This document shows, one piece after another, positions 1 to 8,837 of a DNA stretch of 64,000 bases. The notes beneath the pieces are model-generated. The model was not told the DNA's origin, did no database searches, and saw only the letters and a program-made list of their open reading frames with translations. Position numbers and translations under genes: made by a program. Source of the DNA: Cohnella sp. AR92 (lineage in GTDB: Bacteria; Bacillota; Bacilli; Paenibacillales; Paenibacillaceae); the NCBI RefSeq assembly GCF_003990975.1, contig NZ_RZJR01000011.1, positions 62,001 to 126,000 on the forward strand, written 5' to 3'. Within the stretch, counting starts at the first letter, position 1, and each line of letters starts with the position of its first letter.

Positions 1-1
1 C

Positions 2-1867
2 GATACCGCAGGCAAGAACGTCGAGACGAGTGCCGGCGCGTCGCTGCCCTATGACCGTTTAATTCTAGCCACGGGCTCTTCGGCGTTCATTCCTCAGCTG
101 CCCGGCATCGGCAAGCCGGGGGTGATCGCCTTCCGGAGCATGGACGATTGCAGAAGCATGGTGGAGGCGGCGGGGCAGTACCGGCAGGCAGCCGTCATCG
201 GCGGCGGGCTGCTCGGCTTGGAAGCGGCGAGGGGGCTGCTGAATCTGGGGATGGAGGTCCATGTCGTTCACAACGCTTCGCACTTGATGAATCGCCAGCT
301 CGACCGGACGTCTGCCGAGATGCTGCGCCGGGAGCTGGAGAGTCAAGGCATGCGGTTCCTGATGGGCAAAAAAACCGAGAGAGTCCTGGGCCGCAAGCGA
401 GCGGAGGGCATCCAATTCTCGGACGGGACGAAGCAGCGGGCGGACCTGATCGTCATGGCGGTTGGCGTCCGGCCGAACGTCGAGCTGGGCAAGTCAAGCG
501 GCATCCAGGTGAGCCGGGCTTTCGTCGTCGACGATTACCTGCAGACGAGCGTGCCGGACGTGTATGCCGTCGGCGAATGCGCGGAGCATAGAGGCGTCGT
601 ATACGGACTGGTCGCGCCGCTATACGAGCAAGGCAAAGTGCTCGCCAGGAAGCTTTGCGACGTCGAGACGGAGCCCTATCGGGGCTCGATCCCATACGCC
701 CAATTGAAGGTATCCGGCGTCGACGTCTATTCCGTCGGGCAGATTGCCGAGACCGACGGCGAGGTCGCCTATCAGAGCTTCGACGGAATCCGGGGAACGT
801 ACAAGAAGATCATGACGAGCGGCGGGAAAATCTCCGGAGCCATCCTGTACGGCGACATCGCGGACGGCAGCAAGCTGCTGCAGCATCTGAAGCGCGGGAC
901 GGATGCGTCCGCGCTAGGCCGTCTCTTCTCGAGCGAGGGAGGAGACCGCGGCGAGGAAGCCGCCGCCTCCATGCCGGATCCGGAGATTGTCTGCAATTGC
1001 AATAGCGTGAGCAAGGCTGCGATCGTTCGGGCCGTACAAGAGGGAGGCCTCAAGACGGTAGAGGAGGTCAAGCAGCGCACGAAGGCGTCCGGTTCTTGCG
1101 GCGGCTGCAAGCCGATGGTCGCGGCCGTCTTAAAGCTGGCGATGAGCGGAGCGGTCAAGGCGCCTGCCGAAGCGGAACCGGCGGTGTGCGGCTGCACCGA
1201 TCTTAGCCATGCGCGGCTGAAGTCGCTTCTGGCGGAAGGGAGCTTCGAGCGATTCTCTCAAGCGATAGAGTCGCTTGGCTGGCGCACTCCGAACGGCTGC
1301 TCGGGTTGCAGGCCGGCCGTTCTCTATTACTTAGGAAACAAGGAGAGCCGGTTGGAAGAGGAGGCCGGGGAGCGGCATGCGGTGAGGATCTCCTACGGGC
1401 TTGGAGGAGATTTCGAACAAGCATCCAGTATCGGGCTGACGCTGGAGCATTCGATGAACGAATTGCGCATGCCGACGCCTTTTACGATTGCCGTGGATGT
1501 CGATTCCAAGGGGAGAGGCGGACTGCTCGTCCGGGAATTGGGCATCTCCAAAGCCCCTGCCGGTTGGGAGATCTATGCGGGCGGGAGCGAGACCCATCCG
1601 GTCCGGCAAGCGCAATTGCTTGCGGTGGAGCCGACGCTCGCCGGCGCCATGGACATCATCCTGGCCTGCTCCGTCTGGTACAGGGACAGCGCTGATTACG
1701 GAGAAACGATGTGGAGATGGCTGGAGAGAATCGGACTGATCGAAGTTAGAGAGAGATTGCTCGATCCGGAAGCGAGGATCGAGCTGCTGCTGGAGAAAGC
1801 GGCGATCGCGAAGGAGACGCGTATCGCCATCGGAGCGGGATGGGGGGAAGATCATGCAGGAGGCTAA
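2..1867 (+). CDS. nasB: Assimilatory nitrate reductase electron-transfer subunit (5' partial)
   Basis: This FAD/NAD(P)-dependent oxidoreductase passes electrons from NAD(P)H to the nitrate reductase NasC in the cytoplasm. The frame is open from base 2, so the start lies before the window; 621 residues are present. The visible N-terminus reads LPYDRLILATGSSAFIPQ, typical of the FAD-binding half, followed by an NAD-binding GGGLLGLEAA motif. Two BFD-like [2Fe-2S] modules follow, each with a Cys-x-Cys and a later Cys-x2-Cys: CNCN...CGGC coded near 990-1110 and CGCT...CSGC near 1188-1310. The C-terminal 170 residues resemble the nitrite reductase-like tail of NasB. The end overlaps nasC by 14 bp, so the two are translationally coupled. 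A NirB-type nitrite reductase is less likely because nasC follows directly. Confidence 0.85.
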   Translation, partial: DTAGKNVETSAGASLPYDRLILATGSSAFIPQLPGIGKPGVIAFRSMDDCRSMVEAAGQYRQAAVIGGGLLGLEAARGLLNLGMEVHVVHNASHLMNRQLDRTSAEMLRRELESQGMRFLMGKKTERVLGRKRAEGIQFSDGTKQRADLIVMAVGVRPNVELGKSSGIQVSRAFVVDDYLQTSVPDVYAVGECAEHRGVVYGLVAPLYEQGKVLARKLCDVETEPYRGSIPYAQLKVSGVDVYSVGQIAETDGEVAYQSFDGIRGTYKKIMTSGGKISGAILYGDIADGSKLLQHLKRGTDASALGRLFSSEGGDRGEEAAASMPDPEIVCNCNSVSKAAIVRAVQEGGLKTVEEVKQRTKASGSCGGCKPMVAAVLKLAMSGAVKAPAEAEPAVCGCTDLSHARLKSLLAEGSFERFSQAIESLGWRTPNGCSGCRPAVLYYLGNKESRLEEEAGERHAVRISYGLGGDFEQASSIGLTLEHSMNELRMPTPFTIAVDVDSKGRGGLLVRELGISKAPAGWEIYAGGSETHPVRQAQLLAVEPTLAGAMDIILACSVWYRDSADYGETMWRWLERIGLIEVRERLLDPEARIELLLEKAAIAKETRIAIGAGWGEDHAGG

Positions 1868-3971
1868 GGTGGAACGCAAGGCGCTGCCGGTTCTGGCCGC
1901 GATGAGCACGCAATGTCCGTTCTGCAGCGTGCAGTGCAAGATGAACGTGATTCCGGAGACGCTGCCTTCCGGACGTTTAAGCTATCGAGCGGAAGGCAAG
2001 AAGAATGCCGCATCCGAAGGCCGGCTGTGCGTGAAGGGAATGAACGCCCATCAGCACGCCTTGTCGAGGGAGAGGATCCTGTATCCTTTGGCGAAGAAGG
2101 ACGGAGAGTTTGTCCGTATCAGTTGGGAGGAGGCGGTCGATACGATCGCCGAACGTCTGGGGACGATTCAGCGCGAGCATGGCCGCGATGCGGTCGGCGT
2201 CTACGGCGGGGGCTCCTTGACGAACGAATCGGCGTATCTGCTCGGCAAGTTCGCCCGAGTGGCGCTTGGCACGAGATATATCGATTACAACGGCCGCTTC
2301 TGCATGTCCGCGGCGGCTTCCGCGGGAGTCAAGGCTTTCGGCATCGACCGGGGCTTGACGAATCGGCTCTCGGAGATTCCCGAGACGGATTGCCTCCTCC
2401 TGGTAGGGACGAACATCGCGGAATGCCAGCCGACTCTCATGCCTTATTTTAATAAAGCCAAAGAGAACGGAACGTATATTATCGTCGTCGACCCTCGGGA
2501 GACCGGGACGACCGCCATCGCCGACCTTCATCTGAAGGTTCGTCCGGGCACCGACGCGGCGCTGGCGAACGGGCTGCTTAAGGTTCTGCTGGAGGAACGG
2601 CTGGAGGATCGCCTCTTCCTTAGAGAGAGGACGAACGGATTCGAGGACGTAGAGGCGCATCTGGAGCGAGTCCGGCTGGAGGACATCTCGGAGCTGACAG
2701 GGATCGACGAGGTCAGCATTCGCAAGGCGGCGATCGCTTACGGTCGCGCGGCGACGGGAATGATCTTCACGGCTCGCGGAGTCGAGCAGCATCGGGACGG
2801 CCATATGGCGGTTCGCGCTTACCTGAATCTGGTGCTGGCAACGGGCAAGATCGGCCGTCCGGGCTGCGGCTACGGAGCCGTTACCGGACAGGGGAACGGC
2901 CAGGGAGGAAGGGAGCACGGACAGAAGGCGGATCAGCTTCCGGGCTACCGGCTGATCGAGAATCCGGCGGATCGGGAATACGTGGCCGGCGTCTGGGGAG
3001 TCGATCCCGCCGAGCTTCCCGGCAAGGGGGTGTCGGCTTACGAGATGATGGAGCTGACAATCAGCCGCGACATTCGCGGAATGCTGGTCATGGGCTCGAA
3101 CCCAATCGTCTCCAATCCGAATGCGGGTGCGGTCGAGGAAGGGCTCAAGAGCTTGGAATTCCTCGCGGTGGCCGACATGTTCCTGTCGGAGACGGCCGAG
3201 CTCGCCGATATCGTGCTTCCGGTTACTTCCTACCTGGAGAACGAGGGCACGCTTACGAATCTGGAAGGGAGAGTGCTGCTCCGGGAAGCGGCGAGGCCTG
3301 TCCCTGGAGAAGCGAGGCACGATTGGCAATGGCTTTGCGATCTGGCGGAACGATGGGGCCGGAAGGAGAAGTTCTCCTATTTCCATGCGGAAGAGATTTT
3401 CGAAGAGCTTCGGATCGCGAGCCGGGGAGGCGTCGCCGATTATTACGGAATCACGTACGAACGCCTGAGGAAGGAAGAAGGCATCTATTGGCCGTGCCCT
3501 GACCTCGATCATCCCGGGATGAAAAGGCTGTTCGAGGAACGGTTCGCGCATTCGGACGGCAAGGCTCAGCTGATAGCCGTCGGGAGCTTGTCCCCGGGCG
3601 AAGAGGCGGACGGGGACTATCCGCTGCTGATGACGAACGGCCGTCTGCTGCCTCATTACTTGACGGGGGTCCAGACGAGAAGAAGCCCGGCGCTCTCCGC
3701 TCGGGCCATCGAGAACGTCGTCGAGATCCACCCGTCCACCGCCCGCAGGTACCGTGTCGAGGATGGAGCGCTTGTCCGGATTCACTCCCGCAGAGGAACG
3801 GCGGTTCTCCGCAGCAAAGTGACGAACGGCATTCGCGAGGATACTTTGTTTATTCCGATGCATTGGGGAGGCGTTCAGAACGTGAACCTTCTGACGAATC
3901 CGCTGCTCGATCCGGTATGCCGCATGCCCGACTTCAAGGTCAGCGCCGTCCGCATCGAGCCTTGGTCGTGA
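1854..3971 (+). CDS. nasC: Assimilatory nitrate reductase catalytic subunit
   Basis: This molybdopterin oxidoreductase of 705 residues reduces nitrate to nitrite in the cytoplasm. An N-terminal [4Fe-4S] motif is clear: C21, C24, C28 and C59 in CPFCSVQC...GRLCVKG. NGRFCMSAA places a cysteine (C150) where the molybdenum ligand is expected. A molydop-binding domain occupies the last 120 residues (GRLLPHYLTG onward). No twin-arginine signal is present, which fits a cytoplasmic assimilatory enzyme. The start overlaps nasB, and a GGAGG-like site sits just upstream. The neighbours nasB, mobA and mobB supply electrons and cofactor. A formate dehydrogenase-like enzyme is the alternative, but the NasB partner argues for nitrate. 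Confidence 0.87.
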   Translation: MQEAKVERKALPVLAAMSTQCPFCSVQCKMNVIPETLPSGRLSYRAEGKKNAASEGRLCVKGMNAHQHALSRERILYPLAKKDGEFVRISWEEAVDTIAERLGTIQREHGRDAVGVYGGGSLTNESAYLLGKFARVALGTRYIDYNGRFCMSAAASAGVKAFGIDRGLTNRLSEIPETDCLLLVGTNIAECQPTLMPYFNKAKENGTYIIVVDPRETGTTAIADLHLKVRPGTDAALANGLLKVLLEERLEDRLFLRERTNGFEDVEAHLERVRLEDISELTGIDEVSIRKAAIAYGRAATGMIFTARGVEQHRDGHMAVRAYLNLVLATGKIGRPGCGYGAVTGQGNGQGGREHGQKADQLPGYRLIENPADREYVAGVWGVDPAELPGKGVSAYEMMELTISRDIRGMLVMGSNPIVSNPNAGAVEEGLKSLEFLAVADMFLSETAELADIVLPVTSYLENEGTLTNLEGRVLLREAARPVPGEARHDWQWLCDLAERWGRKEKFSYFHAEEIFEELRIASRGGVADYYGITYERLRKEEGIYWPCPDLDHPGMKRLFEERFAHSDGKAQLIAVGSLSPGEEADGDYPLLMTNGRLLPHYLTGVQTRRSPALSARAIENVVEIHPSTARRYRVEDGALVRIHSRRGTAVLRSKVTNGIREDTLFIPMHWGGVQNVNLLTNPLLDPVCRMPDFKVSAVRIEPWS

Positions 3972-3988
3972 ACAACGGAGGGATTCGG

Positions 3989-4606
3989 ATGGAGGGAGCT
4001 ATTCTGGCGGGAGGGCTGGGAAGACGGATGGAAGGAAGGAACAAAAGCCTTCTGCCCTTCCATGGCTCGACCTTGATCGCCGCGATCTCGAACCGGATGG
4101 CTTCCTGCTGCGAGCGCGTCTCTATCGTGGTCGCGGCGGAGGAGCAAGCGAGGGGATTTGCTTCCCTTAAGCTTCCGATCGGACTGGACGCCGTTCCGGG
4201 AAGCGGCCCTCTCTCGGGACTTCATTCCGCGCTTGCGAGTGCGTCTGAGCCCTTCGTATGGGTGTCGGCGTGCGACATGCCCTATGTCAGCCCGCATGCG
4301 GCGATGTGGATGGCCTCCAGGCTGGAAGAGAGCGGCGCAGGCGCGGTCGCGCCGTTCATCGATGGACGCTTGCATCCCCTGCAAGCGATCTATCGGACGG
4401 AATGCTCCTTCTATACGCAGGACTGCCTATCGCGCGGGATTCGAAGAATGATGGACCTGCTGGAGGCGATCCGGCCGCTGGTCGTGGAAGAAGCGGAATT
4501 CAAGGAAGCGGGAATCGACCCGAGGTTCGTCGCCAATATCAACACGGCGGAGGATTACCTCCGAATCGTATCGCGAGCTGGAGAGGATGATGGATGTGGC
4601 GGCTAA
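3989..4606 (+). CDS. mobA: Molybdenum cofactor guanylyltransferase
   Basis: MobA transfers GMP from GTP to molybdopterin to make the guanine dinucleotide cofactor used by NasC-type enzymes. The protein of 205 residues opens with the nucleotidyltransferase signature LAGGLGRRMEGRNKSLLPF (residues 6-24), with the LAGG turn, Arg and Lys in place. VSACDMPY provides the metal-binding Asp. The frame is open further upstream into nasC, but ATG 3989 has a GGAGGG site 6-7 bases upstream and begins exactly at the conserved N-terminus. The gene follows nasC by 17 bp and overlaps mobB by 20 bp, forming one operon. Confidence 0.9.
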   Translation: MEGAILAGGLGRRMEGRNKSLLPFHGSTLIAAISNRMASCCERVSIVVAAEEQARGFASLKLPIGLDAVPGSGPLSGLHSALASASEPFVWVSACDMPYVSPHAAMWMASRLEESGAGAVAPFIDGRLHPLQAIYRTECSFYTQDCLSRGIRRMMDLLEAIRPLVVEEAEFKEAGIDPRFVANINTAEDYLRIVSRAGEDDGCGG

Positions 4607-5108
4607 GGCGTACCAGGTTGTCGGTTACAAGAACAGCGGCAAAACGACCCTGATCTGCAAGCTGCTCCCCCTTCTTACGGAGCAGGGGCTGCGCGTCGGC
4701 ACCGTCAAGCATGATGCGCATGGGTTCGAAGCGGACGTTCCGGATACCGACACGTGGAAGCATCGGAATTCCGGCTCCGTCTTCACGGCGATCACCTCCG
4801 GGGATCGAACCGCGATCATGATGGAGCGCCCGTCTCCTCTGCGCGAGCTTATTCGGGAGGCGGAGAAGCATTGCGATCTTGTCCTCGTCGAAGGCTTCAA
4901 GAACGAGGACTATCCGAAGCTGCTGCTGATTCGCCATCCGAACGAAGCGGAGGAACTGCTGAAGCTGAGCCATGTCGATGCGATCGCCTGGTGGCCGGAG
5001 GCGGAGAAGCTGGCCGCGTTCCTCCCTCTCCCACGCCGAACAGCCCTCTTCTCCATCGGGGATGAAGAGGGCCTTCTTCGTCATCTGCTCCGCTTCGCCA
5101 ACGATTAG
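4587..5108 (+). CDS. mobB: Molybdopterin-guanine dinucleotide biosynthesis protein MobB
   Basis: MobB is a P-loop GTP-binding accessory protein that works with MobA in attaching GMP to molybdopterin. The protein has 173 residues with a Walker A motif GYKNSGKTT at residues 13-21, then the family-typical VGTVKHDAHGF and DTDTWKHRNSGS stretches, and VLVEGFKNEDYPK further on. A second ATG directly follows the first (4590), so the start could be one codon later. The gene overlaps mobA at its 5' end. Its stop overlaps the stop of convergent moaB by 4 bp, leaving no room for a terminator between them. Confidence 0.9.
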   Translation: MMDVAAKAYQVVGYKNSGKTTLICKLLPLLTEQGLRVGTVKHDAHGFEADVPDTDTWKHRNSGSVFTAITSGDRTAIMMERPSPLRELIREAEKHCDLVLVEGFKNEDYPKLLLIRHPNEAEELLKLSHVDAIAWWPEAEKLAAFLPLPRRTALFSIGDEEGLLRHLLRFAND

Positions 5109-5644
5109 CTCTCTCGGCGCGGCGAGTCCTTGTACAACTCTCGCATCACATGGCGAAGCTCCGGGAGGATCAGCCGCGTCATCGCAAGCTTGACGGCGCC
5201 CGTCGAGCCCGGCATGGAGAACACGGCCGTCGTGCCGATCGTTCCGGCGATGGCCCGGGACAGAATCGCAGCAGAGCCGATATCCTCGGTGAAGCTCAGC
5301 ATCCGGAAAATCTCCCCGAAGCCGGGCATCTCCTTCTGAAGGACATCGCGAACGGCTTCGTAGGTCGTATCCCGACCCGCTATGCCGGTGCCGCCGTTTA
5401 ACAGCACCGCCTCGACGGCAGGATCGGCCGCGGCATCCTGCAGCAGCTTACGAATGTTCTCGTACTCGTCCGGAACGATTCTCCGGGCGACGACGCGGTA
5501 CCCGTTCTCCAGCAGAAGAGTCTCGGCGAGCTGGCCGCTCTTATCGGTCTCCATCGTGCGGGTATCCGATACGGTAAGGATGAGGCAGGCGGCGGAAGCG
5601 GGCGCCTCTCGCCTATGCTGCTCGGTTGAAGGCAGGTCGGACAT
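5105..5644 (-). CDS. moaB: Molybdenum cofactor biosynthesis protein MoaB/MogA family
   Basis: The protein of 179 residues adenylylates molybdopterin before metal insertion, as do MogA/MoaB family members. The MPT-binding signature LLNGGTGIAGRDTT is at residues 81-94, and SMPGSTGAVKLAM is the second conserved block. The first 18 residues form a non-conserved extension. On the minus strand GAGGAG lies about 10 bases before ATG 5644. The gene is convergent with mobB, with a 4-bp overlap of the two stop codons. It is therefore a separate transcript from nasBC-mobAB although it serves the same pathway. Confidence 0.88.
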   Translation of the reverse strand: MSDLPSTEQHRREAPASAACLILTVSDTRTMETDKSGQLAETLLLENGYRVVARRIVPDEYENIRKLLQDAAADPAVEAVLLNGGTGIAGRDTTYEAVRDVLQKEMPGFGEIFRMLSFTEDIGSAAILSRAIAGTIGTTAVFSMPGSTGAVKLAMTRLILPELRHVMRELYKDSPRRES

Positions 5645-5659
5645 CTCGTTCTCTCCTCG

Positions 5660-5688
5660 GGGCTTCCTTTGCGGAAGGCTTTTTTTTC
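5660..5688 (+). terminator. Rho-independent terminator
   Basis: GGCTTCC-tttgc-GGAAGGC is followed by eight T on the plus strand. It lies in the 5' flank of moaB, so transcripts leaving mobB appear to run antisense through all of moaB before reaching a terminator. Confidence 0.7.
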
Positions 5689-5818
5689 GTCGATAGGGTC
5701 AGTTTAACAAAATTTGAGGTTCGCCGCATTCCCCGAGCAGCGCAACTATTGGTTCGTTCGCCTCGTTAAATAGGGGGAGCGGTTTTTGTATATTTCTACT
5801 AGTTCTGGAGGAATGTTC

Positions 5819-7024
5819 GTGAAGATAGGCTATAAGAAGCTGGCCGCAGGTCTGCTTGCAGGAATGATAATGGCCGCGGGTTATCCTCAGGCCGCTCCTT
5901 TCGGGGGCGAACTCAAGGCTTCGGCCGCTGCGGCGACGGTTCCCGCAAGCTCGGAACAAAGCCTGTATCCGTCAGGATGGTCATCATACGATCCTCGTAC
6001 GATGGGAGACACCGTCTTTATCAAGAACGGGATTGCCTACATGAATCTGGACACTTTGAGGCTGATCTATCCCGATTACCTCTGGACCATCGGTGACGGC
6101 GGCATTCTGACCGTGTCGGGTCCGAATCATAGGCTGACGTGGAAACCCGGCTCCAAGGTCGCGAAGACGAATGCCGGCAACCGAACGATGGCGGCCGCCC
6201 CGGTGAAGAAGAACGGCGCATGGTTCTACCCGTTGAAGTCCATGGTCGCCTGGGCCGGCGGAGAGATGAAGCTTGGCGCCAAGGGAGAAGTTCTCGTCAA
6301 TTATTCTCCTCTCAGCGTCAGGGCCAGCGACGGGAAGAACTGGTACTGGGTGCGCAGGGACAACGGAATCGTCTATGAGGCGAGAGGATATGACTTGCCT
6401 CATACGATCGGATGGTCGATCGCGCGTGCCGAGATGTACTACAACTTGACAGCCGTCCCGATGGGCGACACGGGCAACGTGCTGCTGACGGTTACTCACA
6501 CTTACGGCGAACCGTCGATGGGGACGGATATCTACAAGCTCGTTATCGAGAACGGCAAGCTGGGGCGTCAGTCCAAAGCGTCCTACTATGGCATCGGTTC
6601 GGCGAAGAGCATCGATAAGTCCGAAGACGGCTATCTTGTCCTGGTGAACGGAACCGAGCTCCTGCTGTTGGACGATAGCGCCAAGGTGGCGAGCCGGGCC
6701 AATGCCGCTTCGCTTCTAGGCAAGGACACCAATTTTACCGTGGAATACGCATCGGTCGAGGCGGGAGTCGCGTTGATACGTCCGTATACGAATGGGATGC
6801 TGCTGTTGGTCGATCTGAAGAAAGGAACGGCGGTGTCCCTCTATAAGGAGCTACTCTCCAAAGAGGAACAGGCTTGGCTGGACAGCTGGGAAGGGAGCTT
6901 TAACGAATACAAGACGGATAATCTCGTTCTAGTGAAGAGAGAGGGGAACGTCTTCACCTTCGAGCATAAGGCGCTCCAAGGGACGGGGAAAACGACGCTT
7001 ACTTACACTTGGAACCGGGCATAA
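5819..7024 (+). CDS. Secreted protein with copper amine oxidase N-domain-like region
   Basis: The protein has 401 residues with an N-terminal signal peptide (KKLAAGLLAGMIMAAGYPQAA, split by a basic start) and is probably exported. Residues 60-165 (NGIAYMNLDTLR, GSKVAKTNAG, NGAWFYPLKSM, GEVLVNYSPL) have the layout of the copper amine oxidase N-terminal-like domain common in Paenibacillaceae surface proteins. The remainder looks like a beta-rich sensor or propeller part and is not recognised. GTG 5819 is chosen because GGAGG at 5807-5811 sits 7 bases upstream; the ATG two codons earlier is too close to that site. Function is unknown. It heads a run of small exported or membrane proteins on the same strand. 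Confidence 0.7.
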   Translation: MKIGYKKLAAGLLAGMIMAAGYPQAAPFGGELKASAAAATVPASSEQSLYPSGWSSYDPRTMGDTVFIKNGIAYMNLDTLRLIYPDYLWTIGDGGILTVSGPNHRLTWKPGSKVAKTNAGNRTMAAAPVKKNGAWFYPLKSMVAWAGGEMKLGAKGEVLVNYSPLSVRASDGKNWYWVRRDNGIVYEARGYDLPHTIGWSIARAEMYYNLTAVPMGDTGNVLLTVTHTYGEPSMGTDIYKLVIENGKLGRQSKASYYGIGSAKSIDKSEDGYLVLVNGTELLLLDDSAKVASRANAASLLGKDTNFTVEYASVEAGVALIRPYTNGMLLLVDLKKGTAVSLYKELLSKEEQAWLDSWEGSFNEYKTDNLVLVKREGNVFTFEHKALQGTGKTTLTYTWNRA

Positions 7025-7042
7025 CGAGGGGGCGGCATTCGG

Positions 7043-7297
7043 ATGATCACTTATTTCATTTTTGCGCTGGGTTGCCTATTTGCCCTGCTTGCGCTGTTAC
7101 TCAACTCAGATGAACGTGGCCAGGATTTCTTGTTATCGTTTGTCGTATTTGCCGTTCTGTACTGCGTGAATCGAGTGAATAACGCGCTTGGGGTTTGGGA
7201 GAATTTCAACCGAACGCCTATTAACGTCATGGTCTCGTTGTCGGTTATCGCCTACGTGATCTACTTGTTCCGCAAGAGAGACGATCGCTGGAATTAA
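7043..7297 (+). CDS. Small membrane protein
   Basis: An 84-residue protein with three hydrophobic segments (about residues 2-20, 30-46 and 62-76) and a short charged C-terminus RKRDDRWN. No family is recognised. It starts 18 bases after the preceding stop, with GGGGGCGG as ribosome binding site, and ends 21 bases before the next gene. It therefore looks like part of an operon with the flanking secreted protein and lipoprotein. Base composition is a little more AT-rich than its neighbours. Confidence 0.65.
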   Translation: MITYFIFALGCLFALLALLLNSDERGQDFLLSFVVFAVLYCVNRVNNALGVWENFNRTPINVMVSLSVIAYVIYLFRKRDDRWN

Positions 7298-7318
7298 CAA
7301 GGACAGGAGAAATAGCAA

Positions 7319-7798
7319 ATGAAAAGAATCTCGGTGGTTGTGCTCGTCGTTTGCTTCTTGCTAAGCGGATGCCTATCAGATAAGCCGGATCGTCTAAGCG
7401 AAGAGCGGATCAAGGAGCTGGCCTGGAGTTCTCTCGAACAGGGAATTAGAGACGATGTCGTCGGGGCCAAGGTGGATATCGGGCATAGGCTTGAGCCTTC
7501 TGGCGTGACGTTGATCTACAATAAGGCTCCGGCTGACGTTTGGAAGCAAGCGGAGGTAAGCGATCTGAGCAAAGCCGAGATTGGAGCCATCGTTCACGCC
7601 GGACATCTGCAAGCGGATTCGCTTCCGAAGGAGATTGTCGCCGTTGGCTTTAAGCTGATGCTTCAGGAGGATTCGAATCTATCCTACCAACCGTACCGCG
7701 TGTATATCGAACCTGTCTCCGGCGAAGTTCTGGGCAAGCAGCCGGGAAGCTTAGGGAATCCGTCGCAAATCGTCCTGGATTACCCATCTCCGCCTTAA
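7319..7798 (+). CDS. Putative lipoprotein
   Basis: A 159-residue protein with a clear lipoprotein signal: a basic start, a hydrophobic core and the lipobox LLSGC with Cys18. Maturation would anchor it to the outer face of the membrane. The mature part (about 140 residues) is not recognised; the spacing of VIYNKA-like and YRVYIEPVSGEVLG segments suggests a small alpha/beta extracellular domain. GGACAGGAG precedes the ATG. It lies downstream of the small membrane protein, probably in the same transcript. Confidence 0.7.
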   Translation: MKRISVVVLVVCFLLSGCLSDKPDRLSEERIKELAWSSLEQGIRDDVVGAKVDIGHRLEPSGVTLIYNKAPADVWKQAEVSDLSKAEIGAIVHAGHLQADSLPKEIVAVGFKLMLQEDSNLSYQPYRVYIEPVSGEVLGKQPGSLGNPSQIVLDYPSPP

Positions 7799-7822
7799 TG
7801 CCATTAGGAAAAGAAGGGAAGC

Positions 7823-8197
7823 ATGCATATGATCGAATGTCCTTATTGTTCGAGCGAGATCGAGATTACGAACGGCAGATGCCCGGAATGCAAGCGGCGA
7901 TTGGCCGAGGTAGGCGAAGAGGACTTCGACGAGACGTCCGAAGAAGCCTCCATGAGCGCGGAGGATATGATTATCGCCAGATTCCGCTGCTCCAAGTGCC
8001 AAGGCGAGGAATGCGAGACCAAGGAAGTCGCGATGACGGGCACGGGCCTCAGCAAGCTGTTCGATATCGAGCACAATCATTTTCTGTTCGTCTCGTGCAC
8101 GAATTGCGGATTCGTCGAGGTGTACAATCCGGATATCCTGAACGGATACAAGTCGGGACGGTTGGGCACGGTGATGGACATCTTGTTTGGGGTTTAG
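7823..8197 (+). CDS. Zinc-ribbon protein, DUF2082-like
   Basis: A 124-residue protein with two zinc-binding knuckle pairs. The first, CPYC...CPEC, is at residues 6-9 and 20-23. The second, CSKC...CTNC, belongs to a C-terminal half (FRCSKCQGEE, TGTGLSKLFDIEHNHF, CTNCGFVEVYN) that matches the pattern of DUF2082 nucleic-acid-binding zinc ribbons. The linker between them is acidic. GAAGGGAAG precedes ATG 7823; an in-frame ATG at 7829 is an equally possible start. The protein is cytoplasmic by sequence and its partners are unknown. Confidence 0.75.
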   Translation: MHMIECPYCSSEIEITNGRCPECKRRLAEVGEEDFDETSEEASMSAEDMIIARFRCSKCQGEECETKEVAMTGTGLSKLFDIEHNHFLFVSCTNCGFVEVYNPDILNGYKSGRLGTVMDILFGV

Positions 8198-8213
8198 CCT
8201 CAGGGAGGGGCGA

Positions 8214-8360
8214 TTGGGGATCCTCTATCTTCTATGGGCGGAGATCGGGGAGAACTCCGAGCATATCAAGAGAAACTATCGGAAGATGCAGGAGAACTGG
8301 AATCAGCCGGGTGGACAATTCTTTATCCGAGAAGAAGAGGAAGAGGACAAAAAACCATGA
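8214..8360 (+). CDS. Small ORF, 48 residues
   Basis: TTG 8214 follows a strong GGGAGGGG site at 8203-8210 and opens a frame of 48 codons, beginning LGILYLLWAEIGENSEHIKR and ending in a very acidic EEEEEDKKP tail. The first residues are hydrophobic and the rest is charged. The good spacing from the zinc-ribbon stop and the strong ribosome binding site support translation, although codon use alone cannot prove it. No family is recognised. Confidence 0.45.
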   Translation: MGILYLLWAEIGENSEHIKRNYRKMQENWNQPGGQFFIREEEEEDKKP

Positions 8361-8436
8361 TTCCGAGGATTTTCTAAACGTTATTTCAATAGAGGCAAGC
8401 AGAACGCTAACAACCCCAACTCAAGGAGAAGGTGCA

Positions 8437-8826
8437 ATGAATTCGAATTTCGGCCAATCCAATGGCTTCTTTGATTTGTTAGATGATATTCCTGTCTTTT
8501 TCAAGATTTTCGGGGGTCTGGTTTTTGCATTGGTCTTCGGCGGATTTCTGTACATCATCATTCGCGGGCTAACGATGTGGATCTCGAACAACGCGGCCGA
8601 GCTTGCCCGGAGAACATGCAAGGTCATCGATAAGCGCACCGAGGTATGGGGGGGCTCCGGCGATTCCAGCGCCAATACGAACTATTACATCACATTCGAA
8701 TTCGAGGACAGAACCCGGATCGAGCTGTATGTTCGGCCGCAGCAATTCGGCTTGATCACGATCGGGGATACCGGAGATCTTACCTACCAAGGCAAGCGAT
8801 TCAAGCAATTCAATCGAGATCTTTAG
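8437..8826 (+). CDS. DUF2500 family membrane protein
   Basis: A 129-residue protein with one N-terminal membrane segment (about residues 22-45, FFKIFGGLVFALVFGG onward) followed by a soluble beta domain. The soluble part carries the DUF2500 pattern: CKVIDKRTEV, then NYYITFEFEDRTRIELYV, then GDTGDLTYQGKRFKQF. ATG 8437 is chosen because AAGGAGAAGG lies directly upstream. A much longer in-frame reading that begins near 7798 runs through the zinc-ribbon gene in another frame and is not credible. The family has no assigned function. Confidence 0.8.
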   Translation: MNSNFGQSNGFFDLLDDIPVFFKIFGGLVFALVFGGFLYIIIRGLTMWISNNAAELARRTCKVIDKRTEVWGGSGDSSANTNYYITFEFEDRTRIELYVRPQQFGLITIGDTGDLTYQGKRFKQFNRDL

Positions 8827-8837
8827 GAGATTGCGGA

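Noticed and set aside
1977-3863. Long minus-strand open frame of 628 codons opposite nasC
   Set aside because: It mirrors a real gene; high GC removes stops on the opposite strand, and the product has no recognisable domain.
7798-8436. Frame upstream of the DUF2500 start
   Set aside because: It overlaps the zinc-ribbon gene in another frame, and a good ribosome binding site exists only at 8437.
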